A DNA stretch of 64,000 nt. Origin: Cadophora sp. MPI-SDFR-AT-0126 (lineage: Eukaryota; Ascomycota; Leotiomycetes; Helotiales; Ploettnerulaceae). The notes under the pieces were generated by a model. That model was not told where the DNA came from and ran no database searches. It saw nothing but the letters and a program-made list of their open reading frames with translations. Positions 60,271 to 64,000 of the stretch are shown here, in pieces. The position numbers were made by a program, and so were the translations under genes. The number at the start of each line of letters is the position of its first letter. The stretch's first letter is position 1. The stretch lies in the NCBI GenBank assembly GCA_020747065.1, contig JAGMVK010000005.1, positions 1,178,001-1,242,000 of the forward strand, given 5' to 3'.

Positions 60271-61230
60271 TCATCTATGACAGCCATACTTTTCCTTTGT
60301 AATGAACATGTTGTAACCATCGGTCTCGAACTCCTAGATCAACAGATCAGTATCCGAATTTCTTCAAGTTTGGAAAATATATGAAGTGGTCCCAGAATCG
60401 GTTCGGGAACTTTGCGATATCAAGGGCGTGGAAGACTGACCTGGCCACCAACTCTGAATGTTGGCAGAAACCAGCGGTCCTCATAGCGGGTGCACTTATC
60501 AATCAAGTCCTGAGCGAAAGTAACGAAATATGAACAGTCCGGGGAGATATCATGGTAGTTCTAGAGCAAATCCTCTATCAGTAACCATCTGTTGCTTCTA
60601 TCGTATGAGGGAAAGGCGAGATAGCACATTCTTGGTGTAATAAACTTACATCGCTGTAGAGACTGAAGACAGTTGCTTTGACATAGGTAACTGAGGGCCT
60701 TAGGATCAGCACATAGCATCTCAAAATTGACACAATCCCATCATTCGGCTAGAGCGACGATATCGTGTTCAAGCATCTCCGACCAATCGGCAAGCTACAT
60801 ACCTTGGTAGCAATAGCGAGCTCTCACTTTGCAGGTGCCCGTCCATTTTCTTGCTTGCCGGAGGATAACCTTTGCATTGGCTAGATAGTCTTCTTGCCAA
60901 TCGGGTTATCGAACAGATCAGTAACTTTTGCTACACATGTGTGACTCGTGTACGTCGAATTGAAGAGAATCTCCAGAGGATTTCCCCTCTGACTCTGCGT
61001 CTGACTGAAAATTCATAATTGGCATCGCACAAAGGGGCATATCTCATCTGATGAAGAACGGGCTAACAGTTACAATCAGCCTAAGCTGTTATTTAGTAAG
61101 TGAAGCATCCATGCTTCGAGGTGTCAGTGGCAGCGTGAGAAACTGAGTAGTTGTGTGAAGTAGCACCGGCCTCGATTGCCAGGACGGCAACTGCAAGCAG
61201 CGCGTGGGACAAGAGAGCTTGAATGTTCAT
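60271..61230 (-). CDS. Small secreted protein B, related to the gene at 57907
   Basis: The 3-prime exons are clear: 60880-60803, 60690-60650, 60560-60441 and 60333-60271 join in frame, giving CKVRARYCYQ, VTYVKATVFSLYSD, FVTFAQDLIDKC and VGGQEFETDGYNMFITKEKYGCHR in order. The first ATG (61230) opens MNIQALLSHALLAVAVLAIEAG, a good signal peptide. Between them an exon ending STYTSHT (donor at about 60939) fits phase, but its acceptor (about 60999) and the first donor (about 61143) are uncertain. The AQDLIDKC and VGGQE..TDGY blocks match protein A, so the two are paralogues. The individual exons are too short to show as one frame. Function unknown. Confidence 0.6.
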
Positions 61231-62283
61231 CGTTGGATAGATTATTTGTGGTTTCTCTTAATTGTTTGGTCGAGGTTGATGGTGTCTTACGAAGACGGTT
61301 CTTCGAGTGGATGAATGTATTTATTGACAGTAGGCAAGACCTAGCAACTGCCTAAGGACGACCGGTGAATATGGCAGTGGTTAGAATGAAGAGTGAAATT
61401 GACATGACCTCCTTGCAATAGACAAAAGAGAATTCGGCCCTGTTGAGCTCACATGCCTAGAGTGCATAAGTCAATTACCTCAGAATTAGGAAGAGTAACG
61501 GATCGGATGCACTTCATTGACTTATTGACAAGACTCGACTGCTTTCTTCCTTTAGCTTGTCTTCTTACAGCCAGCTTTCCTCCAGGAACCTACCCCAGTA
61601 TTACTCCGGGATATCGGCTTTCCTATACCCTTCTTAGCTCTTATCTTCAAATCTTCAGGCCTTCCATTCTTGGAGCTAGCTCTGTAATCTTTGAACACGA
61701 TAGTAGAAGCAAACTGTAACGCTGATATCGGGTCGACAGCTTCTCTATCCACAACTATGGACATTTCAGCGTGATATTTACTCTTTGACTTCTTCATACT
61801 ATCTTTATCATTTTTGCGAATATGTTTCCCTATATTAAGATATTTAAAGATCAGAATAAAGAACTTCGTCAACCTCTGACCCGCGAATGATTGTTTGATC
61901 CCGGCATGGAGATATTTATCATACGCTAAGCCCGATATGGCGGATGCCGGGCGGTGTGATGGCTTTGATCAAGCCGGGGTGGACCATTTGATCACCCGCG
62001 ATGCGTGCAAGTCTGATGAACCCCAGCTTCTCTCCCACAACACAACGCTCCTCACCAGTCCCTCCCACCTACCCTCACCCCCAAAACCCGGCACCAGCTG
62101 GCTTACACTCCAGGCGACATAAATATCTGACGGCAGCTCCTCTGCAACTTCATTTACCTCGAAGATCTGCTTTCGCGCACGTAAACACCGCGACTTTACC
62201 CCCATCGCACACCCCGACACGAGGTTATGTGAGGACCAGGGCAGATACAAGCAAGACTGGGCACGGATATCATTACATGCGTG
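61231..62283. other. Intergenic with AT-rich repeat-like patch
   Basis: Positions about 61480-61900 are AT-rich; a 106-codon Lys-rich minus frame (61552-61872) reads like a degraded mobile-element or low-complexity protein but matches nothing I recognise. The rest is the promoter and leader of the Dep1-like gene. Confidence 0.45.
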
Positions 62284-64000
62284 ATGAGCACTGAAATGGA
62301 ACAAGCAGTAGATGCTATACTGCAGGTTGCCCGTGAGGAGGGCTCCCTGACAGAATTGAGTGATGTTGAGATCGACGGTGATGGCTCGAGCAGCTTGAGT
62401 GAGATTGAAGATAAAGATGGCGATCAGGACGAGGACGCAGAGGGCTCAGACGAACTCAGCATGATGTCTGATGACGAGAACGACTCCGAGGCAGAGACAG
62501 AACGACTCGAAGAGTCTCCGAACAAATTTCGACAGCAGCAGGACCTGGTTATGAGCTCCCACGGGAACAATCAGAACTACGAACATAGCCCGAGCAAACT
62601 ACATAAACAAATAGCACCCGCTGATCTGGAAGACGATGATGACGACGACCCATTATCTTCAGATGACATCTCCCTGAATGACCCCGATTCCCCAAAAAGC
62701 TCAGAGCGCGGGGAACCTGAACCTGAACCAACAACTGCAGCCACCTCGTTAGGGGACTCTTCTGGCGAGGGCAAGAATTTGCTATCAGTCGCAGACGCGG
62801 ATACAAGAAAGCGCAAACGTTCGATCATGGCGGGGGGCGCAGTTGACGATGATCTTGAGGAGCCTTTGCGCAAGCGCACTGGCTCCGTAATGACGCCCGG
62901 TGACGATTATGCGATTGAAGACGATGCCGATCCGGACGAGGAAGGAGACCTCTCGAATCCAATCAGTGGTAATGCTTCTGGGGACGAGGGAGGCGCAGTG
63001 CAGGAGGACGATGTCCCCGAAGAGGTTGAAGAAGCTGTCGCAGCTGAGGAAAACAATAATGAGGTCCAGGACATACCAATCTCTCCCAAAAAACGGGGTC
63101 GAAAGAAGAAAAAGGCTGCAGAGAATGGTGTTGGGGGCCATGATGATGCAGACGGCGACGTTGCGGTCAATGGAGATCATGAAGTTCGAAATGGCGACGA
63201 AGAGGCAGATGCTGAGGGCGATGACGAGGTAGAGGCTGCTATGAGAAATGAGGAAGAACGTGAGTTAATCTGGTGCCCGCAATCCTCGAATGTTGCTGAC
63301 CGTATTAGTTGAGAAGAAGCGAATTGCATTGGATCAACTGGCTGCAATAGAGCGACAATTCGCTACTTTCAGAGACAGGTGAGGAACATCAAGGTCTATG
63401 GTCGTAGCATGGCTAATTTATCTTTTAGACTTTATGATGAAAGGTTGGCGCAATTAAATCGGGAAGAGGAGATGCTTCGACAAGATAATCCTACCCATCC
63501 CGGCTACTTGGCGATGATGAAAAGCATCACTGCTCGTAAAGACGAACGCATACGGATCGCAGACAAGTTGAGAGAGTACGAAATTGAGAATCTCAAAATT
63601 CAGTCTGTTGCGAAGAGGAGTCAAATTTTGGTCCAATATCAACAAGAAGTTCGCGAGATTCGGGAAAAGAAGCTTGAGCAGCTGGGGCAGAAATGGTACG
63701 AAATACAGCACGACAGGAGAAACCATGCCGGAAGTGTTCCGGATTATTCTCTGAAGTTCCAGACGCGAAGGTCACAACAGATCATAAACCAAACGGCATA
63801 CAACAGCGAAGTGTCCATTCTCTCTGGCGTGGCCAAGTATGTTGGATTTCCAGCAGCTCCACCCATGGCATCAGCCACTGCGGCAGAATTGGAAGAAGAT
63901 TTTGAGAAGATGGGGGTGAGTTGAAAGACTACCTGCATATTCACGCATTTGCTGACAGGCGTTAGCGAACAAGACAAGTACAGCAGGTCCAGCCAGCCAT
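62284..64000 (+). CDS. DEP1: Dep1/Sds3-like subunit of the Rpd3L histone deacetylase complex (partial)
   Basis: Exons 62284-63259, 63309-63378 and 63429-63915 are in frame, and a fourth exon begins at 63959 or 63966 and leaves the window, so the 3-prime end is missing. The N-terminal 325 residues are extremely acidic with a basic patch SPKKRGRKKKKAAE that is a likely nuclear signal. From EKKRIALDQLAAIERQFATFRDRLYDERLAQL the Sds3-like domain starts: a long helical region with HPGYLAMMKSITARKDERI and REIREKKLEQLGQKWYEIQHDRR. Yeast Dep1 and Sds3 scaffold the large Rpd3 deacetylase complex. Dep1 is preferred to Sds3 because of the acidic N-terminal half; the paralogues are hard to tell apart. The upstream GTG is not used. 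Confidence 0.85.

Noticed and set aside
61552..61872. Transposase fragment
   Set aside because: The Lys-rich frame in an AT-rich patch has no catalytic motif and no terminal repeats; kept only as a repeat-like patch.

Overview
The window looks like a nuclear chromosome segment of a filamentous ascomycete (Pezizomycotina). A Leotiomycete/Helotiales-like fungus is my guess from protein style, not a proven placement. The evidence is short GT-AG introns of about 45-160 bases with CTRAY-type branch sites, intron-split ribosomal protein genes, fungal-type proteins (PEX6, LIM-RhoGAP, Dep1/Sds3-like, SHE3-domain, GAL80-like), moderate gene density on both strands, and a few short AT-rich stretches that resemble RIP-mutated repeats. 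No bacterial, viral, CRISPR or intact transposon feature was found. Exon boundaries below were read by hand from splice motifs and frame continuity.

Layout. 1-5 kb: a secreted cysteine-rich PAN/apple-like repeat protein and an Erg26-like sterol dehydrogenase. 5.6-13 kb: an E2 enzyme with two UBC folds, then a LIM-domain RhoGAP. 14-17 kb: a convergent pair, a GAL80-like Gfo/Idh/MocA oxidoreductase and a small alpha/beta hydrolase. 18-24 kb: a decayed Ser/Thr-rich surface-protein gene, a C2H2 protein and a Myb-like/ankyrin protein. 26-34.6 kb: a membrane-anchored acid-lipase-type hydrolase and the peroxisome biogenesis ATPase PEX6. 35-40.5 kb: an accessory-looking cluster of a hormone-sensitive-lipase-type hydrolase with a stop codon in its oxyanion motif, a sulfotransferase-like gene with a lost splice donor, a multi-pass membrane protein and a flavin amine oxidase. 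41-49 kb: a large conserved protein of unknown function and a SHE3-domain coiled-coil protein. 50.7-52.5 kb: ribosomal proteins uS19 (S15) and P2. 53.7-61 kb: a broken intron-containing tRNA-like sequence, a Gly/His-rich protein, an intact HSL-type hydrolase and two related small secreted proteins. 62.3 kb to the end: the 5-prime part of a Dep1-like Rpd3L subunit.

The genes are not one pathway. Housekeeping genes (sterol synthesis, ubiquitin transfer, Rho signalling, peroxisome import, translation, histone deacetylation) alternate with accessory, secreted or decaying genes. I did not find a clear new multi-gene system. The most interesting signals are single-lesion decay of two neighbouring genes (35-37 kb), a 73-base copy of lipase coding sequence at the 5-prime end of a decayed gene 10 kb away, the tandem-UBC E2 with a 12-base exon, the truncated tRNA-like locus and the pair of related secreted proteins.
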